A DNA stretch of 6,831 nucleotides from Bacteroidales bacterium (GTDB taxonomy: Bacteria > Bacteroidota > Bacteroidia > Bacteroidales > VadinHA17): contig JADGPV010000102.1 of NCBI GenBank assembly GCA_017882245.1, positions 1 to 6,831 on the forward strand, in the 5' to 3' direction. How positions within the stretch are numbered: the first letter of the stretch is position 1; every line of letters starts with the position of its first letter. The position numbers and the translations under genes are program-made. Positions 6,747 through 6,831 of the stretch are shown piece by piece. The notes under the pieces were generated by a model. That model searched no databases. It saw only the letters and a list, made by a program, of their open reading frames with translations, and was not told where the DNA came from.

Positions 6747-6831
6747 ATGCAGCTATTTTATACAAACAATGTTTCAGACGGTACTGCCACCTTCAGCATG
6801 GAGGAGTCAGGACACTGTCTCAGGGTGCTTC
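6747..6831 (+). CDS. rsmE: 16S rRNA (uracil1498-N3)-methyltransferase, N-terminal 28 codons (3' end outside window)
   Basis: The frame from the ATG at 6747 stays open to the window edge and begins MQLFYTNNVSDG, then TFSMEESGHCLRVL. This matches the start of RsmE as I know it from Bacteroidota: an MxLFY opening, a short acidic stretch, and an E-E-S-x-H-C-x-R-V-L segment belonging to the N-terminal RNA-binding (PUA-like) domain. RsmE methylates N3 of U1498 in 16S rRNA of the small ribosomal subunit using S-adenosylmethionine. The SPOUT/trefoil-knot catalytic domain would lie beyond the window, so catalytic residues cannot be checked. It is divergent from the phosphoesterase gene and has a candidate promoter element just upstream. 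The alternative, a chance short frame, is unlikely given how many family positions agree. Confidence 0.85.
   Translation, partial: MQLFYTNNVSDGTATFSMEESGHCLRVL

Overview
The window looks like a chromosomal segment from a member of the Bacteroidota, probably Bacteroidales or a near relative. The evidence is a DoxX-family protein of the BT_3928 type directly upstream of triose-phosphate isomerase, a TpiA phosphate loop of the form YGGSCK, an RsmE that begins MQLFYTN, weak or absent Shine-Dalgarno sequences, and a TAnnTTTG-type promoter element. I see no mobile element, CRISPR array, tRNA or rRNA. Assignments rest on recognised motifs and remembered family features; no database search was run.

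Layout. A tightly packed plus-strand run covers positions 1 to 6181. It holds the 3' part of a DoxX/BT_3928-like membrane protein (1-903), tpiA (919-1677) and a very long exported protein of unknown function (1685-6181). Gaps are 15 and 7 bases, so the run is probably one transcription unit. It meets a convergent minus-strand metallophosphoesterase of the YfcE/MJ0936 type (6175-6684), with the two stop codons inside a 7-base overlap. A 62-base AT-rich divergent intergenic region (6685-6746) separates that gene from the first 28 codons of rsmE, which runs off the right edge.

Main point of interest. The long exported protein is interrupted by one in-frame TAG at 4055-4057. Both halves are in the same reading frame and together give 1,498 codons before the final TGA. 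Only the first half has a signal peptide. The TAG falls inside a beta-type sequence motif that recurs about 90 codons later, and the motif continues past the stop. The simplest reading is a single ancestral gene of about 1,500 codons carrying a nonsense change, or a sequencing or assembly error. Readthrough or suppression is possible but unproven. None of the other complete genes here ends in TAG (two TAA, two TGA).

Functional picture. tpiA and rsmE are housekeeping genes (glycolysis and ribosome modification). The phosphoesterase is a soluble metal-dependent hydrolase whose substrate is not evident. The DoxX-like protein and the giant exported protein belong to the envelope and have no assigned role. 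Their packing around tpiA looks like conserved gene order rather than a shared pathway.
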